Source: an uncultured Cellvibrio sp.
GTDB lineage: Bacteria > Pseudomonadota > Gammaproteobacteria > Pseudomonadales > Cellvibrionaceae
Reading direction: 5' to 3'
NCBI GenBank assembly: GCA_946482385.1
Contig: CAMLRI010000065.1
Coordinates: forward strand, 1-8,396
DNA length: 8,396 nucleotides
Within the stretch, counting starts at the first letter, position 1; each line of letters opens with the position of its first letter. This document shows positions 1 to 6,255 of this stretch, piece by piece. Position numbers and translations under genes: made by a program. Under the pieces are notes generated by a model, which saw nothing but the letters and a program-made list of their open reading frames with translations, was not told the DNA's origin and ran no database searches.

Positions 1-629
1 GCCCCTATGCGCCACGCCAAACTGGCATCGCTGGCGTAGGGGAAATCCAGGTCGGTTTTGCCGCTGAGGCTCAGGGCGTAGTCGCGGTGGCGCAGTTGCA
101 GGTCGCTGTAGCGCAGGTGGAAGGTGCCCAGGCTGAGGGCGCGGCCGCTCAGCTCCTGCCAGGCCAGCGCCAGCTCGCCCTGGCGATATTCAATCTGCTG
201 CAAAGCCAGCTGATCCAGGTGGATGCGCAGCGGCAGGCGCAGCGAGGGCCAGGCGCTAAAAGGCTCTGTCGCCTGCTCGGCAGTTGGGGATTGCTCGGCG
301 GCGGGCGGCAGTTGGATAAGGATGCGCCCGGCCGTGAGCGATTGCAGCGCCAGAGCGCCGTAGAGCAAATCCACCGGGCGCCAGCGGAAACTGGCCTGCT
401 CCACGCGGATATACAGCTCCCCCTGGCGGTAGGCGACATGGCTGACATCCAGCCCGGCGCGCAGGTTGCCCTGCACCTCCCCCAGCTCCAGGGGCAGCCA
501 CTGGGCCAGCTGGCGCAACAGCCAGCGGCTGCCCGCCTGGGTTTCCACCAGGGCGCTCAGGCTGGCCAGCAGCAGGATCAGTACCGCCAGCAGCAGCAAC
601 AGGGAATTTTTCAGTCGGCGCAAGATCAT
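1..629 (-). CDS. tamB: TamB, N-terminal part (translocation and assembly module, inner-membrane component)
   Basis: Only the first 209 codons are present; the frame is open to the window edge, so the gene continues to the left. TamB proteins are very long (over 1000 residues), anchored in the inner membrane by one N-terminal helix, and span the periplasm as a lipid-channelling beta-structure that works with TamA. What I see: a basic start (MILRRLKNS) followed by a leucine-rich membrane helix at residues 9-27, then alternating short beta-strand-like segments (for example the GELYIRVEQASFRWRP stretch near residues 70-85, and YRQGELALAWQ near 148-158) typical of the N-terminal region of this family. 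The ATG lies 2 nt after the tamA stop, so the two are almost certainly co-transcribed and perhaps translationally coupled; a GGGG stretch in the tamA tail is the only weak Shine-Dalgarno. Identification rests on the protein pattern plus the position after tamA. Confidence 0.88.
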   Translation of the reverse strand, partial: MILRRLKNSLLLLLAVLILLLASLSALVETQAGSRWLLRQLAQWLPLELGEVQGNLRAGLDVSHVAYRQGELYIRVEQASFRWRPVDLLYGALALQSLTAGRILIQLPPAAEQSPTAEQATEPFSAWPSLRLPLRIHLDQLALQQIEYRQGELALAWQELSGRALSLGTFHLRYSDLQLRHRDYALSLSGKTDLDFPYASDASLAWRIG

Positions 630-631
630 GC

Positions 632-2389
632 TTATAAGTCCGGCCCCATGCTGATATGCACCCGCCAACCCTCGTCGTCGTCCAGCGCCTTGGCCAGGTC
701 GAGGCGGATGGGGCCAATGGGTGAAATCCAGCGCAGCCCCAGGCCGGCGCCGCGCTTGAATACCGGGTTATCCACCTCGTCGGCGGCATTGCCTATATCG
801 AAAAAGGCGGCGGCCACCCAGTCGCTGTCGCTAAAGCGGTAGTCGTATTCCAGGCTATTGGTGAGCAGGTGCTTGCCGCCCATCACCTGCTCCTCGCCCT
901 CTACCAATTCCACCGGGCCCAGGGTTTTGTAGCCATAGCCGCGCACGCTCTGGTCGCCACCGGCAAAAAACCGCACCGAGGCGGGCAGGCCATCAAAATC
1001 GACCGTGGAGGTAGTGCCCAGTTCCGTGCGCCACAGCAGGCGGCCAAAACTAAAACCTTTCACCGCCTTAAAGCGGCTGTAAAACTGCACAAAGCTGAAA
1101 TCGGAACCCAGGGTTTGCGGCGAGCCGGACAGCTTGGCAATCAGCGACCAGCCGCCCAGGGGGTAGGGGTTGCCATCGGTTTGGGTGCGGGTAAAGGCTA
1201 CCGAGGGAATCACCAGGTTGGTGGAGGTTTCGGCGGCGCTGCCGATGATGGAATCCTCGCGCTGGTAGTCCAGGGCGTAGGTTTGCAGCCAGCGGTTCTT
1301 TTGCAAAAAGCTGTAGCTGCTGCCGTAGGTTTCCTTATTGGTAATGGCGGTGTCGGTTTCCTCTTCCTCGTAGCCGGTGTAGAGCTTCAGGAATTCCTGT
1401 GCCGGTTTTTCCATGGGGATGGTGTACACCAGCTGGGCGGTGGATTTCACCTCTGAGCCGCTCACATCCGCCGCCAAACTGTGACCGCGCTGGTTGATGT
1501 ACCTGTCCTCAAAGCCCAACAGCACCCGCGGGCCGGTATCGGTAGCGGCGCCCAAACCTATGGAATATTCGTGGCGCTTGCGCTCTTCCAGCACCAGCTC
1601 GATGGGCACAGTGCCGTTTTCCAGGGCTTGCAGGTTGGGTGTGGCGGTGGCCGAGGCAAAATAGTTGCTGGCGTTGTAGTGGTTTTTCAGCTCCAGCAAC
1701 TTGTCGCTGTCGTAGGGGTCGCCCTCGGCGATATTCCAATAGCGCTTGAGGAAATCCGCCGAGAGGATGCGGTGCTGCATGGCGATGGCGCCAATTTTGT
1801 AGCGCACCCCGGTGTTGTACACCAGGGCGATGCGCGCCGCCTTTTCCGCCACATTCACCTCCACCCGCGCCAGGGCGAAATCACCATCAAAATAGCCGTG
1901 GGCGGCGGCGTAGGAGCCAAAGCGGGCTTTGAGTTTTTCGTATTTGTCGTGGTTAAAGCGGCTGCCAATCTTGATCCCCGGCTTGTCGAACAGCGGCTGG
2001 AATACCGGGTCGGCTTCGCCCTCGCCCAGCACTTCAATGCGCAGCTCCTGCACCAGCACCGGCGCGCCGGGGGTGAGCTGTATCTCCAGGCCCCAGCAGT
2101 CGTCGCTGCGGGTGAGTTTGGCCTCGTACTCCAGTTCGTAATAACCCATGGCCTGGGCAGCGGCCTGGATCTCATCCTCGCTTTCCTGTAGCAGCGCGTT
2201 CAGGCGCCATGGCTGGGTGGTGCAGGATTCCTCGGCGATAGACAGGTAATAGCGCACATTCTCGCGCAGGCTTTTGGGGCCGCCGCTGATCTCTATATCC
2301 GGGCTGGCAGCCAGCAGCGCGCCGCACCAGCACAGCAGCGGCAATAACAGCAATATCCGTAGGCGGGACAACACTCTCACAAATTCCAT
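632..2389 (-). CDS. tamA: TamA, Omp85-family outer-membrane barrel of the translocation and assembly module
   Basis: Predicted 585 residues, close to the roughly 577 of E. coli TamA. Residues 1-28 form a signal peptide (basic start, leucine run, cleavage around ALLAA/SPD). Three POTRA-like domains follow (about 31-107, 111-190 and 193-268), then a 16-strand-type barrel from about 272 to the end. The hallmark Omp85 loop-6 motif VRGY is at 482-485, in GGDQSVRGYGYKTLGP, and the barrel ends in HISMGPDL, similar to the GLGPEL ending of E. coli TamA. Cysteines 56 and 98 in the first POTRA could pair as a disulfide (inference). In the family, TamA sits in the outer membrane and with TamB helps insert some outer-membrane proteins and supports lipid transport to the outer membrane. 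I chose the ATG at 2389 because the signal peptide begins there; the frame is open upstream to a TTG at 2443. No clear Shine-Dalgarno precedes the ATG. A weak -10-like TAAAGT (2423-2418) is the only promoter hint. tamB follows directly. Confidence 0.95.
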   Translation of the reverse strand: MEFVRVLSRLRILLLLPLLCWCGALLAASPDIEISGGPKSLRENVRYYLSIAEESCTTQPWRLNALLQESEDEIQAAAQAMGYYELEYEAKLTRSDDCWGLEIQLTPGAPVLVQELRIEVLGEGEADPVFQPLFDKPGIKIGSRFNHDKYEKLKARFGSYAAAHGYFDGDFALARVEVNVAEKAARIALVYNTGVRYKIGAIAMQHRILSADFLKRYWNIAEGDPYDSDKLLELKNHYNASNYFASATATPNLQALENGTVPIELVLEERKRHEYSIGLGAATDTGPRVLLGFEDRYINQRGHSLAADVSGSEVKSTAQLVYTIPMEKPAQEFLKLYTGYEEEETDTAITNKETYGSSYSFLQKNRWLQTYALDYQREDSIIGSAAETSTNLVIPSVAFTRTQTDGNPYPLGGWSLIAKLSGSPQTLGSDFSFVQFYSRFKAVKGFSFGRLLWRTELGTTSTVDFDGLPASVRFFAGGDQSVRGYGYKTLGPVELVEGEEQVMGGKHLLTNSLEYDYRFSDSDWVAAAFFDIGNAADEVDNPVFKRGAGLGLRWISPIGPIRLDLAKALDDDEGWRVHISMGPDL

Positions 2390-2492
2390 GGGGGTCGCAG
2401 GCGGGAAAAGAGCGGCTACTTTAACCCGTTCTGGCGGCGACAAAACAGGGGCGCAAGCATCGAGGTGAAAGATTCGTTGGGCAGCGGCTTAG

Positions 2493-2509
2493 TTTCGTTT
2501 ATTTCGTTT
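2493..2509. repeat. tandem TTTCGTTT repeat at the antitoxin promoter
   Basis: TTTCGTTT occurs at 2493-2500 and again at 2502-2509, a 9-bp period. A third partial copy, TTCGTT, lies at 2473-2478. The second copy overlaps the probable -35 element of the promoter for the toxin-antitoxin genes. Such placement would suit an operator for the HTH antitoxin, but binding is inference only. Confidence 0.45.
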
Positions 2510-2533
2510 GCACCGGGCCGCCTGTGCTATAGT
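2507..2533 (+). promoter_or_regulatory. sigma70-type promoter with extended -10 for the toxin-antitoxin operon
   Basis: TGC-TATAGT at 2525-2533 is an extended -10 element (TGn plus a 5/6 match to TATAAT). A weak -35, TTTGCA at 2507-2512 (4/6 match), sits 15 bp upstream; a short spacer and poor -35 are tolerated when the extended -10 is present. Transcription would start near 2540, giving a leader of about 45 nt before the ATG at 2585. This is the best-looking promoter in the window. Confidence 0.6.
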
Positions 2534-2584
2534 GCCGGAGTAAACCCCGCCCCCATTCCCTTCAAAAGCCATGATGAGGTTGCT

Positions 2585-3046
2585 ATGAGCGCCCAACACA
2601 GCCTTGTGCATCTGCCCACCAAGCCTGAAATAGAAGCTGCCAAGGTGTCCAGCCGCATGCTCAGCAAATACGCCGATGCCGATCGGGTACAAATGTCGCT
2701 GCGCGGCAGCAATGGCGCCGCCGAAGACCTGGTGCTACCCGGCCAGGTATTGCAATTGCTGCTGGATATTTTGTCGGAAATGGCCAAGGGCAATGCCATC
2801 AGCCTGGTGCCTATCCACCATGAACTCAGCACCCAGGAAGCCGCCAATTTATTGAACATCAGCCGGCCACACCTGGTCAGCCTGCTGGAGAAAAACGAGC
2901 TGCCTTTTCGCAAAGTGGGCGCCCATCGCCGCATACTGGCGAAAGATGTGCTGGAGTACAAAGCGCGTATTGAGGCCCAGCGCAGCAAAGCATTGGATGA
3001 GCTTACCGAGCTGTCGCAGACACTGGGCATGGGATATGAACACTGA
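2585..3046 (+). CDS. excisionase-like helix-turn-helix antitoxin (VapB-type partner of a PIN toxin)
   Basis: Predicted 153 residues. Residues 82-126 form a MerR/excisionase-type winged helix-turn-helix: STQEAANLLNISRPHLVSLL, then a wing with KVGAHRRI and a following helix (AKDVLEYKARIE). The N-terminal 75 residues, rich in alanine and leucine with helical stretches at 14-32 and 53-68, are likely for dimer formation. In the family, such proteins bind their own promoter and neutralise the PIN ribonuclease encoded next; the C-terminal tail (127-153) is a plausible toxin-binding segment (inference). The start at 2585 is chosen because TGAGGT at 2575-2580 is a good Shine-Dalgarno with a 4-nt gap, and because the 40-codon extension to a GTG at 2465 would run through the promoter. 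The stop overlaps the toxin start by one base (TGATG). The pairing resembles the M. tuberculosis VapB50-VapC50 genes as I recall them, the antitoxin there once being annotated as a possible excisionase. Confidence 0.85.
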   Translation: MSAQHSLVHLPTKPEIEAAKVSSRMLSKYADADRVQMSLRGSNGAAEDLVLPGQVLQLLLDILSEMAKGNAISLVPIHHELSTQEAANLLNISRPHLVSLLEKNELPFRKVGAHRRILAKDVLEYKARIEAQRSKALDELTELSQTLGMGYEH

Positions 3047-3612
3047 TGGCGAGATTTTCTGTCGTCTTTGATGCCTGTGTGCTCTATCCCGCCCCCCTGC
3101 GCGATAGCCTGATGCGGCTGGCCAGTAAAAACCTGTTTAAAGCCTATTGGACTGACCAGATCCACAGCGAATGGATCAACGCCCTGGTACGCGAAGGCAA
3201 GTACACCCGCGCCCAATTGGACAGCGTGCGCGAGCTGATGGATCGCCATGTACCCGACGCCAAGGTGATAGGTTATGAAGCCCTGATTCCCGCGCTGGAG
3301 CTGCCCGATCCCGATGACCGCCATGTGCTGGCAGCGGCCATAAAAAGCGGGGCGGACGCCATAGTCACCGCCAACCTGAAAGATTTTCCGGAAGCCTGCT
3401 TGCAGCCCTTCCAGTTGGAGGTTATCCACCCGGACGATTTTATTTACTATCAAATCGATATGGCGCCCGCCGTGTGCTGCAGCGCCTTTCGCGAGCAGCG
3501 CCAAGCCCTGAAAAATCCCGCCATGGATGTCGACAGCTTCCTGGCCAATTTACAAAAACAGCAATTGCCGCAAACCGTATCCCTGCTGCGACAATACGCC
3601 CAACTTATTTAA
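3046..3612 (+). CDS. PIN-domain ribonuclease toxin (VapC-type, VapC50-like)
   Basis: Predicted 188 residues, longer than the usual 130-140 of VapC. The PIN fold spans about 4-130: FDACVLYP with D9, E42 in the QIHSEWINAL helix, the PDPDDRHVLAAA segment with D90/D91, and VTANLKDF with D113. These supply the acidic residues expected to hold Mg2+ for RNA cleavage, although N110 stands where some family members have Asp. The C-terminal part, from about HPDDF at 127-131 to the end, is an extra mostly helical region like the one seen in VapC50-type toxins. PIN toxins cleave specific RNAs (tRNA, rRNA or mRNA) when freed from the antitoxin; the target here cannot be read from sequence. Translation is coupled to the antitoxin through the 1-nt overlap. 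rlmJ starts only 15 nt downstream with no terminator, so the toxin transcript probably runs on. A PIN protein of another role is possible but the arrangement argues for a toxin. Confidence 0.87.
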   Translation: MARFSVVFDACVLYPAPLRDSLMRLASKNLFKAYWTDQIHSEWINALVREGKYTRAQLDSVRELMDRHVPDAKVIGYEALIPALELPDPDDRHVLAAAIKSGADAIVTANLKDFPEACLQPFQLEVIHPDDFIYYQIDMAPAVCCSAFREQRQALKNPAMDVDSFLANLQKQQLPQTVSLLRQYAQLI

Positions 3613-3627
3613 CCCCTGGATCCCCCC

Positions 3628-4468
3628 ATGCTCAGCTACCGCCATGCCTTTCACGCCGGCAACTATGCCGATGTGCTTAAACACACAGTGCTGATTCAAG
3701 CGCTGCAGTATTTACAGCAAAAAGAAAAACCCCTGCGGGTGATAGACACCCACGCCGGTGCCGGACTGTACAAGCTCAACAGCGCCCAGGCGCTGAAAAC
3801 CGGCGAGTTCAATGGCGGTATTGGCAAGCTGCAAGCCCTCGCCCAAGGGGGTGAAACCCTGCCGACGGCCCTGCTGCAGTACCTGGAATTGGTGCGCCGC
3901 TTTAACCCCCCCGGCCTGTTTAACCGCTACCCGGGTTCGCCCGCCATAGTGCAGCAACTGCTGCGCGAGCAGGACCGGCTGTTTGCCCATGAACTGCACC
4001 CGGCGGATATCCAACTGCTGCAGGAAAACCTGGGCGGCGACAAGCGGGTAAAAATTGTCGAGGGCGATGGCTTTGCCGGTATGCAGGGCTTGCTGCCGCC
4101 CCCTGGTGCTGATCGACCCCTCCTACGAGGTGAAAAGCGATTACCAACTGGTGGTAAAACAACTGGTGCAAGCGCATAAACGCTTTGCCACTGGCTGCTT
4201 TGCCCTTTGGTATCCGGTGGTGTCCCGCGGGCGTATTGATGAATTGGAAATGGGGCTGAAGAAATCCGGCATCCGCAATATCCAGCTCTATGAACTGGGC
4301 CTGCGCGCCGATGGCCACGAAGCCGGTATGACGGCCAGCGGTATGATCCTGATTAACCCGCCCTGGTCGCTGTGGCAGGCGATGGAAGACTGCCTGCCCT
4401 GGCTGGTGGACCACCTGGGCGAAGATGAAGGCGCCCACTACCGCTTGGAACAACTAGTCGCGGAATAA
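3628..4468 (+). pseudogene. rlmJ: 23S rRNA (adenine-2030 N6)-methyltransferase RlmJ, reading frame broken near 4096-4104
   Basis: RlmJ methylates A2030 (E. coli numbering) of 23S rRNA using S-adenosylmethionine. The first frame (3628-4179) starts with the family signature MLSYRHAFHAGNYADVLKHT and holds the SAM-binding motif DTHAGAG at residues 40-46, then YPGSP at 101-105 and ELHPAD at 122-127. It aligns with E. coli RlmJ up to LPP (4093-4101) and then becomes nonsense, ending at 4179. The rest continues in the +1 frame from about 4103: LVLIDPSYEVKSDYQ (catalytic motif IV, D at 4115-4117), KRFATGCFALWYPVV, MTASGMILINPPW, ending at 4468. The joined protein would be about 279 residues; E. coli RlmJ has 280. 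The break sits in a five-C run. E. coli has VSRRG between LPP and the next leucine, here absent, so a 14-nt deletion or one extra C (real or sequencing error) would both fit. As written, no single frame has both the SAM site and the catalytic motif. No good Shine-Dalgarno precedes the ATG. Confidence 0.9.
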
Positions 4469-4501
4469 CCCTTAACTGAATCATCGCCGGCAGGATTGTT
4501 T

Positions 4502-4852
4502 ATGCACGCCAGTATCACCGCCATAGCACTGTTGTTTTGCAGCAATATTTTTATGACCTTTGCCTGGTACGCCCACCTCAAGGAGCTGAACCAGAAGCCC
4601 TGGATCATCGCCGCCCTGGTGAGCTGGGGCATTGCCCTGTTTGAGTACCTGCTGCAGGTGCCCGCCAACCGCATTGGCTACACGGTGATGAGCGTTGGCC
4701 AGCTGAAAATCCTGCAAGAGGTGATCACCCTGACGGTGTTTGTGCCCTTCGCCATTTTTTATATGAAGGAGCCGCTCAAGCTGGACTATCTGTGGGCCGG
4801 GCTGTGCCTGCTGGGGGCGGTGTTTTTTATGTTCCGCGACAAGCTTAACTAA
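4502..4852 (+). CDS. small four-helix membrane protein, DUF486 / DMT superfamily type
   Basis: Predicted 116 residues with four hydrophobic helices at about 4-23, 33-52, 71-88 and 95-112, the whole protein being membrane. The pattern FMTFAWYAHLK after helix 1, FEYLLQVPANRIG between helices 2 and 3, QLKILQEVITL, and FYMKEPLKLDY before helix 4 match what I know of the DUF486 family, which is related to small drug/metabolite transporter (EmrE-like) proteins; function is unknown. Length equals the family norm. The ATG at 4502 is preferred over the TTG at 4496 because AGGA at 4492-4495 is spaced 6 nt from it. It lies 33 nt after rlmJ with no visible terminator, so it may be the last gene of the antitoxin-toxin-rlmJ transcript. 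Its last 8 bp overlap the end of the convergent exporter gene. Confidence 0.88.
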   Translation: MHASITAIALLFCSNIFMTFAWYAHLKELNQKPWIIAALVSWGIALFEYLLQVPANRIGYTVMSVGQLKILQEVITLTVFVPFAIFYMKEPLKLDYLWAGLCLLGAVFFMFRDKLN

Positions 4853-6029
4853 CCCCGCCAACCCGCTGGCGGCGCCAGTACCACCACTGGCACAGGCACA
4901 CCCCCAACACCCCCGCCAGCATCAAGCCGGCAAACGGCAGGGGGGTGCCATTGAACAGCAGCGCCAGCAGCGGCCCGGCCAGGGCGCCGCTGCCAAAGCG
5001 CAGGGTGCCGGTTACGGCAGTGGCGCTGCCGCTGTTGTGGGGGAACTGCATCAGCACCAGGGCATCGCTGTTGGTGCCTGCCAGGGTCAGGCCCATCATC
5101 AGCGGCGCTACCGTCAATACCGTCAACCACAAGCCCAGCTGCAAGCTGGTGACCAGCACCAACAGCAGGCCGCTCACCAGGGCCAGCAACACCCCCATAC
5201 GCAGCATACGCAGCGAACCCAGGCGCACCACCCAGCGGCTGTTAATCCAGTTGGCCAGCATCAGCATCATCACATTCAAGCCAAACAGCAGGCTAAAGGC
5301 CTGCTCGCTGGCGCCAAAGTATTGGATGTAAACAAAGGGCACGGCGGTAATAAAACAAAAGAAGGCGAAGGAGCCACACATCATGCTAAGCAGCAGCGGG
5401 CGCACCCCGGCGTGGCCAAACAGGGTGCGATAGCCGCTCAGCAAATTGACGGACGGCTGGTCGGCAGCGCGGGGGATCTCCGGCAGGTAGCGCCAGATCA
5501 GCCAGCCGATCAGCGCACCATAGAGCGCCAGCACCCAGAAGATACTGCGCCAATCGCTCAGCCACAGGATAAAGCTGCCGATGCCCGGCGCCAGCAGCGG
5601 CGCCAACATCATCATCATGGATACATAGGACATGCCCTTGGCGGTGTGCTCCTGGTAGAGGTAGCGCACCAGCCCCGGCGCCACCACCGTGGCCGCGGCG
5701 CCGCAAAACGCCTGGGCCACCCGCCACAGCAGGAACCACTCCAGTTGCTGGCTAAAAGCCAGGGCGAGGCTGCTCAGGGTAAAACCGCCCAGGCCAAACA
5801 GCGCCAGGGGGCGGCGCCCGAGCATGTCGGCCAGGGGGCCAAACAACAACATGCCGGCGGCATAGGCGACCAGGAAAATACTCAGGGATTGCTGCACCCC
5901 GCCGATGTGGGCCTGCAGGTCGGTAGCTATCACCGGCAGGGCCGGCAGGTACATATCAATGGCGAGGGGCGTGGTGGCGACTATGGCGGCCAACAATACA
6001 ATCAACCAAGGGTGGGTATCTTTCGTCAT
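4845..6029 (-). CDS. Bcr/CflA-family multidrug efflux transporter (major facilitator superfamily)
   Basis: Predicted 394 residues, the usual length, with about 12 membrane helices. The family hallmark IDMYLPALP is at residues 24-32 after helix 1. MFS motif A is at 64-74 (GPLADMLGRRP), and the helix-5 antiporter-type motif is around 142-151 (LAPLLAPGIG). A central loop at about 182-205 (PEIPRAADQPSVNLL) divides the two six-helix halves. In the family these inner-membrane proton antiporters export drugs such as bicyclomycin or chloramphenicol, or metabolites; the substrate cannot be predicted here. The start at 6029 (MTKDTHPW) is chosen because a hydrophobic helix follows at once, as in relatives; the frame stays open upstream to 6359 but that part is cysteine- and arginine-rich nonsense lying over the divergent gene. 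The Shine-Dalgarno is poor (a GAG 8 nt upstream). The gene is divergent from the GGDEF-EAL gene and convergent with the DUF486 gene, overlapping the latter by 8 bp. Confidence 0.93.
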   Translation of the reverse strand: MTKDTHPWLIVLLAAIVATTPLAIDMYLPALPVIATDLQAHIGGVQQSLSIFLVAYAAGMLLFGPLADMLGRRPLALFGLGGFTLSSLALAFSQQLEWFLLWRVAQAFCGAAATVVAPGLVRYLYQEHTAKGMSYVSMMMMLAPLLAPGIGSFILWLSDWRSIFWVLALYGALIGWLIWRYLPEIPRAADQPSVNLLSGYRTLFGHAGVRPLLLSMMCGSFAFFCFITAVPFVYIQYFGASEQAFSLLFGLNVMMLMLANWINSRWVVRLGSLRMLRMGVLLALVSGLLLVLVTSLQLGLWLTVLTVAPLMMGLTLAGTNSDALVLMQFPHNSGSATAVTGTLRFGSGALAGPLLALLFNGTPLPFAGLMLAGVLGVCLCQWWYWRRQRVGGVS

Positions 6030-6056
6030 CAAGGACTCAGGGGAGTGGCTAGAGCC

Positions 6057-6085
6057 TGTATATGCTAGCCAGCGCCGGGAACAAG
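6057..6085 (-). promoter_or_regulatory. candidate promoter for the Bcr/CflA exporter
   Basis: On the minus strand TATACA (6062-6057, 4/6 match) is preceded after 16 bp by TTGTTC (3/6 match to the -35 consensus). It would start transcription near 6050, about 20 nt before the exporter ATG. Both boxes are weak; the position is the main support. Confidence 0.3.
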
Positions 6086-6103
6086 AGCGAGGCAGGGCGC
6101 TGG
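6069..6103. repeat. perfect 8-bp inverted repeat in the divergent promoter region
   Basis: CCAGCGCC (6069-6076) and GGCGCTGG (6096-6103) are exact reverse complements, 19 nt apart. The left arm overlaps the spacer of the candidate exporter promoter, so this could be an operator bound by a dimeric regulator, or a hairpin in a leader. It is not a terminator, since no T-run follows on either strand. No regulator gene is adjacent. Confidence 0.4.
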
Positions 6104-6130
6104 ATTGGAATCCACCAAAAATCCGATGGG

Positions 6131-6158
6131 TTGTGGGCGGCAGCAAATGGACTATAAC
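6131..6158 (+). promoter_or_regulatory. candidate promoter for the GGDEF-EAL gene
   Basis: TATAAC at 6153-6158 (5/6 match to the -10 consensus) lies 16 bp after TTGTGG at 6131-6136 (3/6 match to -35). Transcription would start near 6165 and give a leader of about 90 nt before the ATG at 6256. The -10 is good and the -35 weak. Confidence 0.4.
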
Positions 6159-6255
6159 TATGGATAGCCTTGGCAAGCACGAAGAATAATGCGCCAAAGC
6201 CAGCAGCAATCGCCAACACCACACACCAACCCCAATCGCCAACCAGGGCTTGCCT

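Noticed and set aside
87..842. A 251-codon plus-strand open frame
   Set aside because: Antisense to tamB and the end of tamA; Gln/Ala-rich shadow without a credible ribosome site.
869..2191. Two plus-strand open frames (869-1456 and 1481-2191)
   Set aside because: Antisense to tamA, whose POTRA and barrel features are unmistakable. Their composition is low-complexity Gly/Val/Gln typical of shadow frames in GC-rich DNA.
2527..3504. A 325-codon minus-strand open frame
   Set aside because: It lies opposite the antitoxin and toxin genes and their promoter. No recognisable motif, while the plus strand has HTH and PIN motifs with coupled starts.
4090..4110. Programmed +1 frameshifting to make full RlmJ
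   Set aside because: The CCC-C run could slip, but there is no adjacent stop codon or Shine-Dalgarno-like stimulator, RlmJ is not known to use recoding, and the conserved linker is missing. Deletion or sequence error is simpler.
4855..4872. GC hairpin CCGCCA/TGGCGG just past the DUF486 stop, as a terminator
   Set aside because: The stem is only 6 bp, lies in the last codons of the exporter, and neither strand has a T-run after it.
5037..6068. A 343-codon open frame on the plus strand, Gln/His-rich
   Set aside because: It lies wholly antisense to the Bcr/CflA exporter. The Gln/His richness is just the complement of leucine and methionine-rich membrane codons; no start site or domain supports it.
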